NCBI GenBank assembly: GCA_942159475.1
Contig: OW804095.1
Location: 147,984,808 to 148,048,807, forward strand
Length of the DNA stretch: 64,000 bases
From: Sthenelais limicola
Taxonomy: Eukaryota > Annelida > Polychaeta > Phyllodocida > Sigalionidae
Direction of reading: 5' to 3'
The notes below the pieces were generated by a model. It did not search any database. It was not told the DNA's origin and was given only the letters and a program-made list of their open reading frames with translations. Below, piece by piece: positions 9,885-22,145 of the stretch. Position 1 is the stretch's first letter; the number at the start of each line of letters is the position of its first letter. The position numbers and the translations under genes were made by a program.

Positions 9885-9997
9885 AGTTTTATTATTATTA
9901 TTATACAACTTTTATTCCATATCAACATATACAAATGACAATAAAGTATAGGGCTATTGATCCCTCTCCACTGGAGATCTTCCTGGTAGCCCTTAAA
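9885..9997 (-). mobile_element. Retroposon 3' end with AAT tail
   Basis: Minus strand: GGCTACCAGGAAGATCTCCA, then TGTCATT, GAATAAAAGTTGTATAAT and AAT repeats. The same family lies in + orientation at 30957-31075. Confidence 0.7.
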
Positions 9998-10239
9998 TAA
10001 ACAATTAATAAAAGAATGCGATATCTTAGCTAATTATACCTTTGCAGAAAATATTGTGTCTCTGTGTTTTTCTAAACAAATTGTCTTTGGTTTGTCATTG
10101 GTTATTTGCGATGACGGTTATTAATGTCTGTAGATTATATCTGGTTATGAGGATTGCTAGAATCGTCTCATATTATATATTATATATTATATATTTATTA
10201 TTGTCTTTTGTCTTTTGTTCGTAACCTTGTGCTTCATGT

Positions 10240-10530
10240 TTAAAACTGTACTGTCAGTTAACATTGGCCAGAAACAAACGATTTTCTACTTTTTGTTCTG
10301 TTTCTTTCCAACCCATTAAATAGTCGATTGAATAACATTTTGGAGGATTTGTCTTGTGTTTTTGCTACAGGGTTTCACAAAAGTTCACATTTATATTTTG
10401 GAGACCCGCCAAACTCCCTTTCTGCGGTTGGTGCACTTTTTTTGGACAAAATTTATTCAGGTAAACAGACAGTTACAATCTTCACAAAAATATTGAATAT
10501 AATTGTGATTTTCATCATGTCCTGACTTAG
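10240..10530 (+). mobile_element. Family S fragment
   Basis: TGTACTGTCAGTTAACATTG, CCAACCCATTAA and TTTTGGAGGATTTGTCTTG parallel 15460-15675 and 41408-41631. Confidence 0.55.
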
Positions 10531-11257
10531 TCAGTCTATTTATAGGAAGCAGAGGAATCTTTTCGTAAACAGCCAGATTACATTTAAGTTTTAATTTTTA
10601 AACCTTAGAAATTAGAAAAGTTATATAAAATGTTTTAATAAAGGATGAGTGATGAGATGAAGATTACTGTCTATTAGTATATACATGGCCTATTAAAGCG
10701 AGTGTCATTGATATAATGGATCCTGTGACAACAGGTAGTATATAACCATACACGCAATTTAAATTAATAATAAACAATCGATCATTGGGAGCATATACAT
10801 TAGTAGTACAATAGTTGTACTTAATGCCAAGACTTATTATCACTCACTTGCGCCCATTCCTCTCAGCCGATTCAACTTGTATTTAACATATATAACAGCA
10901 GCAGAATATTGATAGCTTCAGTCCACCTTTAAAATACAGCGACCCACTGAGATCCTTTCCTGCAGTGGGTTCACATATATCACTTACCGCCAGCTGTTTT
11001 CTCTCATCTGATTTGACTTCAAATCATCGTATACACATTGTAAAATAAGCAAAGTACTGATATAGCCTATAGGCCAAACAATGAGTGAATTTGGAAAGTT
11101 TCTTTTCTGTTTAACCCCTTTTAGTTTAATAAAACAAATCGTGGCAAATCATACTCTTAATGTAATATATAGAAACTATATTTATCTTAAGTGGGCTATC
11201 TGAAGTAACTGCTAAAGCTGTACTCTGATTCCTTGCTTTTAGGGTTTTAACACTTTT
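10531..11257. other. Unassigned with a family S right-half fragment
   Basis: ACATATATAACAGCAGCAGAA near 10890 and GACTTCAAATCATCGTATAC near 11016 resemble family S interior. The rest is AT-rich and unrecognised. Confidence 0.4.
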
Positions 11258-11440
11258 CATAGCTCATCCCTTCAAATCATGGTCTGTTTTATCTTTCTAT
11301 AGTTCAGTCCAGTAAGTCATAGGCAGCTTTCTTTAAACGTTTCTATAGTTCACTCCATGAAATCATGGTCTGTTTCCATTAACCTTTTTGTAGTTTAATC
11401 CAGTAAATCATTAGTAAATTTCTTTAAAAGGTTCAATAAC
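11258..11440 (+). repeat. Degenerate 46-bp minisatellite, ~4 units
   Basis: TATAGTTCAGTCCAGTAA-type units start at about 11298, 11344 and 11390 (46 bases apart), with an earlier variant at 11258. Stray units lie near 12050 and 12185 just before the large array. Confidence 0.6.
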
Positions 11441-12212
11441 CCATTCCCTCTGATTGCCTGATTGTCTCAAAACCTTCATTAAAATGTTTTACTGTTTAAA
11501 GGGGTATCCTCGCTGGGTGCCCAGCGTAATTTCATTAATCATTCTCAACTTGTGATATGGGTTGGGTAGGCGGTTCCAGCCGGTCATGTGACACTCTTGC
11601 ATAGATAATGCCCCAAACCAAAACAGTCCTTATCAGGGGCACATGGCCCTTCCAGTCAGATAGACATAAGGAATTTATAAGTAACCAGGGTATACAAAGC
11701 AATACTCCTCCCCCCATGTGGTGTTGTTGTGTCATGTGACTGGTGTAAACACAGTGTTGATTGATAGCTAACTGTTTCAGTTTAAATATGTAACAGTCAT
11801 ATTCTCAATGGAGTTAATGAATTAGTGATGTAAAGAGTGCTACGATTTTTAATGTAAGTAGACATCATTGCCTCCATATATTCATTTATATCTGTAGCTA
11901 TTTACATGAAGAACCAGTGGCTAAAATATGAGATATTAGGGAAGACATTCAAAAACTGTGCTCTGCTCTTCATGGGACTGTGTCTCCCAGGGGAAAGCCC
12001 CCACTGGCCCCACCCACCCCTTTTATACCGAAGGTGCCCCTTTAACCCTTTATATTGTTCAATCCATCAAATCATGATTCCCCTTTCCCTCGCCTCCCCC
12101 CCCCCCCCACCCTTTGTCCTTTCTCTTAACCCTCTCTAACACTTGTTGATTGAAGCATTCTGTAGTTTCTTTAGTGTTTCTATCAGGTCAGTCCATCATA
12201 TCATCTTACTTG
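11441..12212. other. Unassigned
   Basis: No repeat family or plausible exon recognised apart from the stray 46-bp units and a C-run at 12090. Confidence 0.5.
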
Positions 12213-14991
12213 ATATATACTACTCGCTCCTGGTTTACTGGTCTACCCTCTGTCCTACTCTATATATACTACTCATTCCTGGTCTACCCTCTGTCCTACT
12301 CTATATATACTACCCACTCCTGGTCTACCCTCTGTCCTACTCTATATATACTACTCACTCCTTGTCTACCCTCTGTCCTACTCTATATATACTACTCACT
12401 CCTGGTCTACCCTACTCTATATATACTACCCACTCCTGGTCTACCCTCTGTCCTACTCTATATATACTACTCACTCCTTGTCTACCCTCTGTCCTACTCT
12501 ATATACACTACTCACTCCTGGTCTACCCTACTCTATATATACTACTCATTCCTGGTCTACCCTCTGTCCTACTCTATATACACTACTCATTCCTGGTCTA
12601 CCCTCTGTCCTACTCTATATATACTACCCACTCCTGGTCTACCCTCTGTCCTACTCTATATATACTACTCACTCCTGGTCTACCCTACTCTATATATACT
12701 ACTCACTCCTGGTCTACCCTCTGTCCTACTCTATATATACTACTCACTCCTGGTCTACACTACTCTATATATACTACTCACTCCTGGTCTACCCTCTGTC
12801 CTACTCTATATATACTACTCACTCCTGGTCTACCCTCTGTCCTACTCTATATATACTACTCACTCCTGGTCTACCCTCTGTCCTACTCTATATATACTAC
12901 TCACTCCTGGTCTACCCTCTGTCCTACTCTATATATACTACTCACTCCTGGTCTACCCTACTCTATATATACTACTCACTCCTGGTTTACCCTCTGCCCT
13001 ACTCTATATATACTACTCACTCCTGGTCTACCCTCTGTCCTACTCTATATATACTACTCACTCCTGGTCTACCCTACTCTATATATACTACTCACTCCTG
13101 GTCTACCCTACTCTATATATACTACTCACTCCTGGTCTACCCTACTCTATATATACTACTCACTCCTGGTCTACCCTACTCTATATATACTACTCACTCC
13201 TGGTCTACCCTCTGTCCTACTCTATATATACTACTCACTCCTGGTCTACCCTCTGTCCTACTCTATATATACTACTCACTCCTGGTCTACCCTCTGTCCT
13301 ACTCTATATATACTACTCACTCCTGGTCTACCTTCTGTCCTACTCTATATATACTACTCACTCCTGGTCTACCCTACTCTATATATACTACTCACTCCTG
13401 GTCTACCCTACTCTATATATACCACTCACTCCTGGTCTACCCTCTGTCCTACTCTATATATACTACTCACTCCTGGTCTACCCTCTGTCCTACTCTATAT
13501 ATACTACTCACTCCTGGTCTACCCTCTGTCCTACTCTATATATACTACTCACTCCTGGTCTACCCTCTGTCCTACTCTATATATACTACTCACTCCTGGT
13601 CTACCCTACTCTATATATACTACTCACTCCTGGTCTACCCTACTCTAAATATACTACTCACTCCTGGTCTACCCTCTGTCCTACTCTATATATACTACTC
13701 ACTCCTGGTCTACCCTACTCTATATATACTACTCACTCCTGGTCTACTCTCTGTCCTACTCTATATATACTACTCACTCCTGGTCTACCCTCTGTCCTAC
13801 TCTATATATACTACTCACTCCTGGTCTACCCTCTGCCCTACTCTATATATACTACTCGCTCCTGGTCTACCCTACTCTATATATACTACTCACTCCTGGT
13901 CTACCCTACTCTATATATACTACTCACTCCTGGTCTACCCTCTGTCCTACTCTATATATACTACTCGCTCCTGGTCTACCCTACTCTATATATACTACTC
14001 GCTCCTGGTCTACCCTACTCTATATATACTACTCACTCCTGGTCTACCCTCTGTCCTACTCTATATATACTACTCGCTCCTGGTCTACCCTCTGTCCTAC
14101 TCTATATATACTACTCACTCCTGGTCTACCCTCTGTCCTACTCTATATATACTACTCACTCCTGGTCTACCCTACTCTATATATACTACTCACTCCTGGT
14201 CTACCCTCTGTCCTACTCTATATATACTACTCACTCCTGGTTTACCCTCTGTCCTACTCTATATATACTACTCACTCCTGGTCTACCCTCTGTCCTACTC
14301 TATATATACTACTCACTCCTGGTCTACCCTCTGTCCTACTCTATATATACTACTCACTCCTGGTCTACCCTCTGTCCTACTCTATATATACTACTCACTC
14401 CTGGTTTACCCTCTGTCCTACTCTATATATACTACTCACTCCTGGTCTACCCTACTCTATATATACTACTCACTCCTGGTCTACCCTACTCTATATATAC
14501 TACTCACTCCTGGTCTACCCTCTGTCCTACTCTATATATACTACTCACTCCTGGTCTACCCTACTCTATATATACTACTCACTCCTGGTCTACCCTACTC
14601 TATATATACTACTCACTCCTGGTCTACCCTCTGTCCTACTCTATATATACTACTCACTCCTGGTCTACCCTCTGTCCTACTCTATATATACTACTCACTC
14701 CTGGTCTACCCTACTCTATATATACTACTCACTCCTGGTCTACCCTACTCTAAATATACTACTCACTCCTGGTCTACCCTCTGTCCTACTCTATATATAC
14801 TACTCACTCCTGGTCTACCCTCTGTCCTACTCTAAATATACTACTCACTCCTGGTCTACCCTACTCTAAATATACTACTCACTCCTGGTCTACCCTCTGT
14901 CCTACTCTATATATACTACTCACTCCTGGTCTACCCTCTGTCCTACTCTATATATACTACTCACTCCTGGTCTACCCTACTCTGGTCAACA
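12213..14991 (+). repeat. Large minisatellite of mixed 41-bp and 34-bp units
   Basis: The long unit is CTACTCACTCCTGGTCTACC, then CTCTGTCCTACTC, then TATATATA. The short unit lacks the seven bases CTCTGTC. Roughly 70 units occur in irregular order. No unit contains TAA, TAG or TGA in any + frame, and 41 and 34 are not multiples of three, so all three + frames stay open and rotate through one another. That explains frames of 501, 785 and 867 codons. Units are nearly identical, which indicates recent expansion. Confidence 0.97.
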
Positions 14992-15459
14992 GGCTGGAGC
15001 AAATCCTCAATAGTTTTTACTCTTGTATTTTGTATTAAATTACAATTACATTACAACACTAAATCATGAAACATGGTAGATTTAGTCAGGAATGCAGCTT
15101 TAAGTCGCTAATACCAATGCTGCCATGTTAGCTTTGCTTTCCTTACAGACGCAAGTTCACAAGTAGAATGGACGGATGGATGAATTGCTTGAATCTGAGA
15201 TTCCTGGTAAAAAAGTGATTTAGTTTGCGTGGGCTGCTGCTCTGATACGAGCTAATATGAGCTGTTCACCGGCTGGCTAGAATTTCTCAATATCATCAAG
15301 CTTGTAATCCTAGATCTGGCACTATAGGTCTCCCCTGTGTAGTCACGCCACAAGCATGGATTTGGGTGATTCTTGCTGATTTAGAAATGGAGTCACCTGT
15401 TAGACTGTTGGTATGAATTCGATTATGTGAAATCGGCCTTAAAGTGTTGCACTGTCAGT
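14992..15459. other. Unassigned unique sequence
   Basis: No family, RNA or convincing exon recognised. Confidence 0.5.
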
Positions 15460-15680
15460 TAAAGCTGCATTCTCAGTTAATGTCGGCCAGAAATTAGATT
15501 TTTCGATATTTTGTTCCGTTCTTTTCCAACCCATCTAAAGTCATTTTGGAGGATTTTGTCTGGTTGTTTTGGCTAAAGTGCTTCATGAAAGTCCTCATTC
15601 ATATTTCGGAGACATAACTTCAGTCCTATAGGTTATAATATGAGTAGATTTGGCAAGATGTTGTTTGTCATTATAGCGGA
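15460..15680 (+). mobile_element. Family S copy, right end eroded
   Basis: Begins TTAAAGCTGCATTCTCAGTT. The interior has TTTTGGAGGATTTTGTCTGG. The inverted right end is not clear. Confidence 0.6.
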
Positions 15681-15764
15681 GCTATATATACACTGCTTCA
15701 GGGCATTTTCTGCCTTTTTCTCCCGTTACCTTAGCCAATCCTGACAATGATTTCTCATAATACA

Positions 15765-15890
15765 TTTTTTTTTAATGATTTTATTTATCCAGCTTCTCAA
15801 GACAAATATGCACGATAAAGTCGAGAACAGGTAACACAATACAAGTCTGTGGCATTCTACCTGCTGCTGCAGTCTACTTGGATTAACATA
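15765..15890 (-). mobile_element. Possible retroposon 3' end
   Basis: A T9 run followed by AATGATTTTATTTATCCAGC reads on the minus strand as AAATAAAATCATT plus an A-tail. Confidence 0.35.
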
Positions 15891-16008
15891 TAATGATAGG
15901 AAAAACTACTACATTTTTGGTGAATTAGATGTAATGTAATATAGTACAGTGCAATACATGTAAAACATTGAAACTTCAAAGTTGAAACAATATTTAGTTC
16001 AGTACATC

Positions 16009-16310
16009 AATAGGGGATTATTTGCATTGCCGCCATTTTGAATCTTGATTCGCATGGTATTATGGGTGTAATGGTACAGTATAAAATCTATGTAAAACAT
16101 GCCATGTTCAGCACGGAATATTTATCAATGCTCCAATATCAATATCCATGTGTCATACATGTTTCCCTGACACAAGTCTTCATCTTTCCCATCATGCATT
16201 TGGTTTTCAAAGATCATTTACAAAATCTATGACATTGGTGAAAACATTCTTGCAATCTTGGATAGAAATGTTGCCAAATATTTGTATGTCAGATTTGAAC
16301 TGGTGAGTGA
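16009..16310 (+). mobile_element. Family T MITE, 3' truncated
   Basis: AATAGGGGATTATTTGCATT and GCCGCCATTTTGAATC at the left. The match stops around CAGATTTGAACTGGTGAG and the right end is lost. Confidence 0.7.
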
Positions 16311-16411
16311 GTGACCAGCAGCCATACTGCATGCAGAAAACAACAATTTTGTATTTCTTTCTTTGCAGGGTTTCTTTAATAAAGCAGTTGGGCCATTTCA
16401 AATAAATATAT

Positions 16412-16653
16412 GGGTCAGATTTTCAGAAAATGTACAATTGGCAGCTGTACACATTTAGGGAATTCTGCTAAATTCAGCTGCAATTTGGCCAATACTAGGT
16501 AAAATCCGAGTAGGCCTATATTTGGCATTGCATTGATTCTAGCAATCTGTTTGGTTAGGTTGAATTGTATGTTGAACTTTATTTTCGTCTCAAAATTGGG
16601 TTATTTAAGAGGATTTCAGAAGTTCAATTGTACATTTTCTGAAAATCTGACCC
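16412..16653. mobile_element. Family G MITE, ATAT target duplication
   Basis: Intact GGGTCAG and CTGACCC termini with ATAT at 16408-16411 and 16654-16657. It is 242 bp, slightly longer than the usual 235. Confidence 0.9.
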
Positions 16654-16849
16654 ATATAATGAAGGCTATGCTTCTCCCCCTGTCATTCTCTACTCGTCTC
16701 CCCTTATTTTTATTTTCCCACCATTTCTTGATTTATACACAACAGAAGGAGTCCTTCTTATTAGAGTTGGGAGTGAATTATTATTAAAACCAAATTGCCG
16801 ATATATATGTTCAGGAATCTGGTGTTAACTTTTCTGGTGCTACTGTGTT

Positions 16850-17199
16850 AATAGGGGATTTGCATTGCCGCCATTTTGAATCGTGATTCGCATGGAATTA
16901 TGGGACTAATGGTAGAGTATAAAATCTAAAGAAAACATGCCATGTTCAGCATGGGATATTTATAAATGCTCTAAAGTCAATATCTGTGTGTTATACATGT
17001 TTCCATAGCGAAACATCTCATCTTTCCCATCATGCATTTGGTTTTTATTGATCATTTATACAAGCACTGATATTGGTGAAAACACTTTTGCAATTTTTGA
17101 TAAAAATGTTGCCAAACATTTGGATGTCAGATTTGAACTTATTCCTTCCCAGCATGCACTCTGATAAACATGCGCAGGGAGACATGCAACTCCCCTATT
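16850..17199 (+). mobile_element. Family T MITE, both ends intact
   Basis: AATAGGGGATTTGCATTGCC at the left and ATGCAACTCCCCTATT at the right, about 350 bp. Best full-length copy in the window. Confidence 0.85.
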
Positions 17200-17339
17200 A
17201 TAATTGCTTTCTATAACCTTGATGTAATCTTGATCCACTATTTCATAAATACTCTTCCTACTTTCTATTCACTGCTAAATTCAACATTTTTTTCTGTACT
17301 TGACTTCATCCTTCGTTACCTCACTTGCCTACTCGTATT

Positions 17340-17480
17340 TTGATTTGATTTGATTAAATTTGATTTGATTTATTTTTATTTCTACAAACATAACATTACA
17401 ATGATGTTATTCTCAGCTTGAGTTTGCAGTACAATACAACTAATTCCGTATTCATCCAGAAACCAAATGTAGACTTTTAT
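17340..17480 (-). mobile_element. Retroposon 3' end with ATCAA tail
   Basis: On the minus strand GTAGAAATAAAAATAAATC continues into ATCAA tandem repeats. Confidence 0.5.
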
Positions 17481-18349
17481 ATCGAGATCTATATATGCCT
17501 ATCCCTGTCATATATTTGAGATCACGGTCAAGTACAAGGGCTACATCTGATATGTGTGAAATCCATCCCTGGCCCTAACCTTGCGAATAATATACTTAAG
17601 GTCAGCTAAGTCAAATAATATCTTCATTCATAGATTAATGTTCATGTTCATGTTCATGTTCATGTTCAGGAAATATTAAATTTCCGATCTCGTCTCTTAA
17701 GTTAGACTCTTAAATCTGATATTTGTGAAATAGGGGATTTGCATTGCCGCCATTTAAAAGATATAACTGAGCTGAGGACTACTCAAACACCTGATTCAAG
17801 GCCAAGAGAAATAGGTGTGTCCCCCATACACACACACCCTTCCTAGAAAAACCTTTTTAAAGCAGAACACAAACCTCCAAAACAGAAAACCCTGGAAAGG
17901 CACATTGCCCTTGTTTAAAGCAATTATTGTTATCAAGGTCACCCCGCATTAAAGGTTTTGTCTCACAGCGTCATGGACGTTCAGTTTTAGTTTAAATTCA
18001 TTACAAACTATGCAGAGCCAACAATGGTGGTTATTTTCATGCGTTGCCAAGTTAGTCAGATATTACGCCTTAATACATGATTATTTGTTACTACATTATT
18101 TAAGGGCTGAAGTGGAAGACCTGAATACAGAGTTTATTGTCCAATTCTAGTAATTTATTACCTGAATAAAAATCATTATATACCAAATTCAATATGATAA
18201 GACGAATATAGTCTAGACGAATGAAATTAACTACCCTCCATGCTATTTCATTATCCATTATTAAACCTATGGATACTAGACCCTACTCATTTGTTTAATA
18301 ATAATGTAATAATAATAATACCGTTTAAACGATGGAGTTTACATCAATT
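17481..18349. other. Unique sequence with a 27-bp family T stub
   Basis: 17729-17755 is only AATAGGGGATTTGCATTGCC plus GCCATTT, ending abruptly. Four TTCATG-type repeats occur at 17640. Around 17920 TTATTGTTATCAAGGTCA is high-complexity and enhancer-like, but this is not testable here. Confidence 0.4.
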
Positions 18350-18720
18350 TCAAACTAAAGTTTTAACATAAGCAGACACAATAAAAGGCCTAAATCTATA
18401 CCTGCTCTGGTTGCTACAAAGAGAAGCGCTAATTTTAGTGCAAGGCCTAAATGAGCATGAACCGTTGGGAAATGTCAGGGGCAAATTTAAATTCTTTAAG
18501 TAAAAGTTCGCCAGAGATTGATTCAGAGATAAAAGTTTGAGCATCAGGAGAATTTATGTCACCAAATTGAATCTCATCCCCATGGAAATTCCTTCTGAGA
18601 CAGGTTTGGCAAGGCTCAATTAAGAAGCTCCACATTTGGGTGGCCTTTAAGACAACAAAGATTTCAGCTTTTCATTCAGATCTTGTCGATATTTGGCATT
18701 TAAAGTCAACTCCTCTTATT
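18350..18720. other. High-complexity unique block, possible regulatory element or old exon
   Basis: No transposon family matches. Minus-strand frames at 18350-18544 and 18447-18635 overlap and have ordinary amino-acid composition, but no recognisable domain or splice pair. Unexplained. The flanking 18721-19165 also holds nothing recognised. Confidence 0.3.
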
Positions 18721-19169
18721 TATCTTGTTTCTATCATGTAGGTGGGCTTTAATATCGCTGGAGATGGATGGAAGTGCATGGAAGTTACCTTTAATTTAGG
18801 TTTTTAATATTTTGAGGTATCTTTAATTTTGGTTTTTAATATTTTGAGGCATCTTTAATTTTGTTTTTCAATTCATTGAAGCAACCTTCACCCATTTTGT
18901 TTTGTGTGGGTGGCTGGGTTGAATAAATCTGTATTGTACTCATAACTCATCACATCATGCTGAAAATGACTTTGCTTTTTACTGAAATCAGTTATTAATG
19001 GAATGAATGGTATACTTATAATCTAAAGGACAAAAAGAGTGCACAAAACAATTTCTCTCAGTGCCAAATGAAAAGCTAAGGTAAACAAGTGTGTTTAACA
19101 TGCCTGGCACCAGTGTCTCCCAACAACCAGGTGGGCAGCACACACCCAAACACATAGGATGTGTCACTG

Positions 19170-19375
19170 GAGGTCAGGTCGTCAGAATATGTACAATCGG
19201 CAGCTCTACATATTTTGTTCTGTTAAATTAAGCTGAAAGTGGGTAAATCCTGAGTATATTTTAATATATTTGGTAATGTGTTGATTTAGAAATTCGGTTC
19301 GGTTATGTTGAACTGTATTTTTAAGGCTATTTCCGTGTTCAATATTTGTTAGAGGATTAGTGAAGTCAACTTCAA
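19170..19375. mobile_element. Family G MITE, right end lost
   Basis: GGTCAGGTCGTCAGAATATG, CGGCAGCTCTACATATTT and CGGTTATGTTGAACTGTATT are in family order. It ends near GGATTAGTGAAGTCAAC without the terminal repeat. Confidence 0.65.
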
Positions 19376-19459
19376 CCATATTATACATAATACTATCTGA
19401 CTCGTTATGTATATTGCCTGCTAGGTCGGTCTTTAGTAACCAAGTCAGCTGGGGTTGTG

Positions 19460-19535
19460 GAGAAATGGCGGGGTTTGAACCCACTACCCTCTCATATCAC
19501 TGGGTGCAGTCAGCACCTTACACCAGAGCACCACC
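19460..19535 (-). other. tRNA-like sequence (SINE head or tRNA pseudogene)
   Basis: On the minus strand a T arm GTGGG-TTCAAAC-CCCGC can form, preceded by a D-arm-like GGTGTAAGGTGCTGAC. The acceptor stem does not close. It lies just upstream of the tRNA-Gln on the opposite strand. Confidence 0.35.
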
Positions 19536-19553
19536 CCTCCACACACATCAGCC

Positions 19554-19624
19554 GGCGCCATGGTGTAGTGGTGAGCACATTGGACTTTGAATCAAGGAGC
19601 CCGAGTTCGAACCTCGGTGGCGCC
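19554..19624 (+). tRNA. tRNA-Gln (UUG), complete cloverleaf
   Basis: Seventy-one bases fold as acceptor GGCGCCA/TGGCGCC (7 of 7 paired), D arm GTG/CAC with loop TAGTGGTGAG, anticodon stem-loop TTGGA-CTTTGAA-TCAAG, variable GAGC and T arm CCGAG-TTCGAAC-CTCGG. The loop gives anticodon UUG, reading CAA. One anticodon-stem pair is broken (G against A), whereas the truncated duplicate at 1-56 has the paired base, so this copy may be decaying. A T5 run about 10 bases downstream fits Pol III termination. The D and T regions match A- and B-box patterns. The gene may be functional or the head of a dispersed repeat, since only two copies are visible here. Confidence 0.8.
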
Positions 19625-19923
19625 TCTCTATCATTTTTAGAATTTACTAGAAAGTGAAACAGACACCAGAGAGAAATAAAATAAACAAATTTCAGCTCCA
19701 GCTACTCGTAGTTCTAAACAGGAATGAGAATGAGAACTGACAGTTGAGAAATATTAATGCTTATATGTGAGTCAGGCTGTCAGAAAATGTACACCAATTT
19801 GCCTCCACCAATTGTTTCCCTCACCACCAAATAATCCGACATTAAGACAAAAATGAGGTTCACTGTTCAGCCCAACAGGAGACATATAATGATAGAATGA
19901 TCTGGGAGATATACAGGCAGCAA

Positions 19924-20139
19924 CAGGGCTCGAAAAAACCTATGCTTACTTGCCCAAGCGGGCAAGTGAACATCTCTACGGCGCCGATTTCAAACCCCTA
20001 TTGTGATGTCTACTTACAATGAAATGCCCCTGTAAATGTACTTCGGGCAAGTACAAATTCTGTCAAATTCTGGCAAGTAAATCTTGGCTGCCACTTGCCC
20101 AATGGGCAAGTGAAGTTGGTAGGTTTTTTTCGAGCCCTG
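19924..20139. mobile_element. hAT-like MITE, 216 bp, with empty site in copy A
   Basis: Ends CAGGGCTCGAAAAAACCTA and its inverted form TAGGTTTTTTTCGAGCCCTG. AGCAA flanks both sides (19919-19923, 20140-20144) and occurs once in copy A (GGCAGCAATAG near 356-366), so the 5-bp target duplication is directly supported. ACTTGCCC/GGGCAAGT hairpins sit inside each end, and further GGCAAGT copies occur internally. CAGGG termini are typical of hAT elements, but 5 bp is shorter than the usual 8-bp hAT duplication. Confidence 0.88.
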
Positions 20140-20164
20140 AGCAATAGAAAGGTATAGAGACACA

Positions 20165-20575
20165 AGGAGACAGAGAGAGAGAGAGAGGGAGAGAGAGCAA
20201 GAGAGAGACATGTGCAGAGAGGGTGAGTTGCAATGGAAATGTGGGGCATAGAGAGTTTCAAAGAGAAATATAGAGTTTCTACGAGGAAGAAAGAACGAGA
20301 AAGAGAGAGTTTTAATAAGAAACAGATATATAGAGAGAGTTTCAAACCTATATGTGATAGTCCCTGAAAATTCCAGTAAGACTGTTAGACATTTATAGTC
20401 CGCTGGCTGCAGAAAGAGAGAAAGAATTCCAAACAGAAAGAGGGAGAAAGAGAAAGAGTTCCAAACAGAAAGAGAAATCAAAAGAGTAAGAGTTCCAAAC
20501 AGAAAGAGAGAGAGAGACATACAAACAGAGGGAGAGAGAGTTCCAAAGAGAAATAGGAGTAGAAGAGAGAGAGTC
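20165..20575. repeat. GA-rich tract, copy B
   Basis: Counterpart of 385-800. The 199- and 111-codon minus-strand frames here are low-complexity translations. Confidence 0.85.
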
Positions 20576-20631
20576 AATCTAAGCCCAAGGCCTGTGTCTA
20601 CAGATTCAGACATGGCTAATGTATGGGTAGG

Positions 20632-20958
20632 TATATATAGTATTCACATGACGTCACCCCAGTCAGCGGCTATCCTCACTAGCAGCCATAATGTGTGGCA
20701 GCATAGATAGCGGGAGACACTAGATCGACAGGATTTCCTGTTTCAAATGTTTGCTAATGGCAATTATACTCATTATTCCATCAGGACACACTAAAAAATG
20801 ACCATATAACCTATCAGCATACTGTATATAACATTCTCTAAAACTTTTGGAGGTGAAAACTGCATTTTTTAGGCTTGGAGCACTCATGTCCAGCTAAAGT
20901 TGACCCACATTATGGCAAGCCGCGGCTAGCGCCGTGACGTCAGTGAATACTATGTATA
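20632..20958. mobile_element. Family C MITE, copy B
   Basis: Same element as 856-1182. One base in the left end has changed (TATATATAG). Both TGACGTCA palindromes persist (20649-20656 and 20935-20942). Confidence 0.75.
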
Positions 20959-21799
20959 GCAGGTCCCTGTGGGAGCGTCCCTAGTCACATTGGCCATGTC
21001 TGGGTGTGACTGCGGACCCGCTACATGAAAGACAACTAAATAAAACACAGGCCGTCCATTTATCCATTCTCCTCCTGTCTCACTGATTAACGTCGAGTGG
21101 TAGTCTTTGATGTAGACTTCTCCATGTTACACCTTGAGCCAGGTCCCAGAGGCCACGAACTTTTTATTTATTGTGTTTTTCTAACACCAAGCTCCATGTG
21201 TTAAGTAGTGGTTTTATAGTGCAGCTCGGATCTTATGGCAACCTTTTTTGATATCAATGTTTATTTGTATTTCGCATTTTGTTATAATAGGGGTTTTCGA
21301 GGCTGCTGAAGAAGAGCATTTTCTCTTTATTTTCCGACGTTTTTGCCCTAATTATGCAAATTAGTTGAAATTTAATTGGCTGAAAGGGAATCAGCCTATA
21401 TCTCAGTACGTTTTAGAGATACAGCCAATTTAATAACCCCTATCGCTACTAAACGAATCCCATGTTGCTTATCAATAAAGGAACACGGAGTCTCAAGTAG
21501 AGTAGAGCTTGCAAAGCTATAATATTAGTATCTAATTAATGATAATTGATAATTAAAAATATTAGGGGTCATTACCATTACGCCCTTGATAAAACCTACA
21601 ATATGTTGCTAAGGGCGTAAAGCAATTAGCTTACCCACACACAAGCAACAACATATATCCCTAAGGCTTTTCCCTTTAAATTACAGGCTACATGTATTAT
21701 GCAATTTTATAATCCCAAATTATCATAATATTTTTAATCATCACTTATCATTAAACAATTAACTTGCATTGTAAAGACTGCTCCCCAATAGGGAACTCC

Positions 21800-22145
21800 A
21801 ATAGGCGATTTTCATAGCCGCCATTTTGAATCTTGATTCACATGGAATTATGGGACTAATGGTACAGTCTAAAATCTATAGAAAACATATCATGTTCAGC
21901 ATGGAGTATTTATTAATGCTCTTATATCAATATCCATGTGTTATACATATTTCCATGACACTAGTCCCCATCTTTCTCATCATGCATTTGGTTAACACAG
22001 ATCATTTTTACAAGCTAAGATATTGGTGAAAAAAATCTGGCAAATTCCGATAAAAATGTTGCAAAATATTTAAGTCATATTTCATCAGAATCCATCCCAG
22101 GGTGCACTGTACAGACATGCGCAGTGGCACATGCAACTCCCCCAT
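21800..22145 (+). mobile_element. Family T MITE, copy B
   Basis: Counterpart of 1881-2224. The left end now reads AATAGGCGATT. Confidence 0.75.

Noticed and set aside
12143..14835. Frames of 501, 785 and 867 codons on the + strand
   Set aside because: They lie wholly in the 41/34-bp minisatellite, overlap in all three frames and exist only because the unit lacks stop codons.
20010..20613. Minus-strand frames of 111 and 199 codons
   Set aside because: Most of their length is GA repeat, and the rest crosses the hAT-like MITE. Not preserved in copy A.
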